A stretch of 6,458 nt of DNA. It comes from Thermoplasmatota archaeon. Lineage in GTDB: Archaea; Thermoplasmatota; Penumbrarchaeia; Penumbrarchaeales; Penumbrarchaeaceae. Made by a program: the position numbers and the translations under genes. Under the pieces are notes generated by a model. The model was not told the origin of the DNA, made no database searches, and was given only the letters and a program-made list of their open reading frames with translations. Positions 6,046 through 6,458 of the stretch are shown piece by piece (position 1 is the stretch's first letter; each line of letters starts with the position of its first letter). The stretch lies in the NCBI GenBank assembly GCA_016929175.1, contig JAFGJI010000116.1:1-6458 (forward strand). The letters run 5' to 3'.

Positions 6046-6458
6046 ATGGATCACCTTCTGGTATGCGGCAATCTGAACATGGACACGATCCTTACGGTCG
6101 ATTACCTGCCAGAAGAGGGTCAGTCCACCCCCGTGAGGGCGATCAGGAGGGAGTTCGGAGGCTGCGGGGGAAACATATCCCTGGCAGCTGCAAAACTTGG
6201 GGTACCTGTCATTATCTCATCGGTTGTGGGAAAGGATTTCGATGAGGGATACAGAGAGAGGCTGCTGAATTCCGGTATCGACCTTGGACACCTCACGGTG
6301 GACGAGGAGCTCCCGTCGCCCTTCTGCCTGGTCCTTTCCGCCCCGGGAGGTAAACAGGCATATGCGTTCATGGAGGGTGCCATGGGAAGGCAGATGGATG
6401 TCGAGCCTCCCCTTTCCTCCAAGAACAAGATCGGTCATTGCCACATTGCCACCTCGCA
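6046..6458 (+). CDS. PfkB/ribokinase-family carbohydrate or nucleoside kinase, 3' end outside window
   Basis: The first 137 residues are visible and open to the window edge. The N-terminus has the family pattern: a beta strand then GNLNMDTIL (residues 8-16), where Asp13 corresponds to the substrate-binding Asp of ribokinase-type enzymes. The GG-N signature follows in FGGCGGNISLAAAKLG (39-54), equivalent to the PfkB signature 1 region (GGxxxN). VVGKDFDEGYRERLLNSGID (62-81) is the typical 'G.D..G......L...GV' segment. The family phosphorylates sugars (ribose, fructose, tagatose-6-P) or nucleosides (adenosine, inosine, guanosine) with ATP. Substrate class depends on the C-terminal half with the GAGD catalytic motif, which is not in the window. 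The start is ATG 6046, placed 26 nt after a TATA-like element. Divergent from the signal peptidase gene, with no functional link evident. Confidence 0.9.
   Translation, partial: MDHLLVCGNLNMDTILTVDYLPEEGQSTPVRAIRREFGGCGGNISLAAAKLGVPVIISSVVGKDFDEGYRERLLNSGIDLGHLTVDEELPSPFCLVLSAPGGKQAYAFMEGAMGRQMDVEPPLSSKNKIGHCHIATS

Noticed and set aside
1..6458. Mobile element, CRISPR array, tRNA/rRNA or toxin-antitoxin pair
   Set aside because: I looked for terminal repeats, regularly spaced repeats, clover-leaf segments and small paired genes and found none.

Overview
The window looks like chromosomal DNA from a euryarchaeon, most likely a member of Thermoplasmatota (for example Methanomassiliicoccales or a relative). 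This is inferred from gene content and signals, not from a database match. The pointers are an archaeal-type NFACT/RqcH protein, a signal peptidase with the archaeal/ER-type Ser-His-Asp signature instead of the bacterial Ser-Lys dyad, a stand-alone CinA-like domain, heavy use of AGG for arginine, and TATA boxes centred 26-31 nt upstream of four gene starts. No tRNA, rRNA, CRISPR, insertion sequence or integrase is visible. There is no gene-free gap longer than about 160 bp, and most of the window reads as ordinary core genome.

Layout. (1) Positions 1-2573, minus strand: a probable two-gene operon. The RqcH/NFACT ribosome-rescue factor (453-2573) is transcribed first, then, after a 31-bp gap, a CinA/MoCF-type protein (421 to beyond position 1, 3' end outside the window). 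(2) Positions 2574-2729: a divergent promoter region with one TATA box facing each way and a short inverted repeat touching the rightward TATA box. (3) Positions 2730-4721, plus strand: a 663-residue protein built from five tandem beta-sandwich units resembling the DUF11/CARDB class, without visible signal peptide or membrane segment. It is the least explained gene here. (4) Positions 4722-4768: a short convergent gap. (5) Positions 4769-5935, minus strand: a signal peptidase I with two membrane segments and long charged tails at both ends, starting at GTG. (6) Positions 5936-6045: a second divergent promoter region. (7) Position 6046 to the end, plus strand: the N-terminal part of a PfkB/ribokinase-family sugar or nucleoside kinase.

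The genes do not form one obvious pathway. The only pair with a clear operon arrangement is RqcH plus the CinA-like gene. The signal peptidase and the kinase are each alone on their strand. I do not see a convincing new multi-gene system. The best leads are the repeat-built protein with its operator-like upstream repeat, the tailed signal peptidase, and the promoter geometry, which places the starts of two genes downstream of the longest-ORF start.
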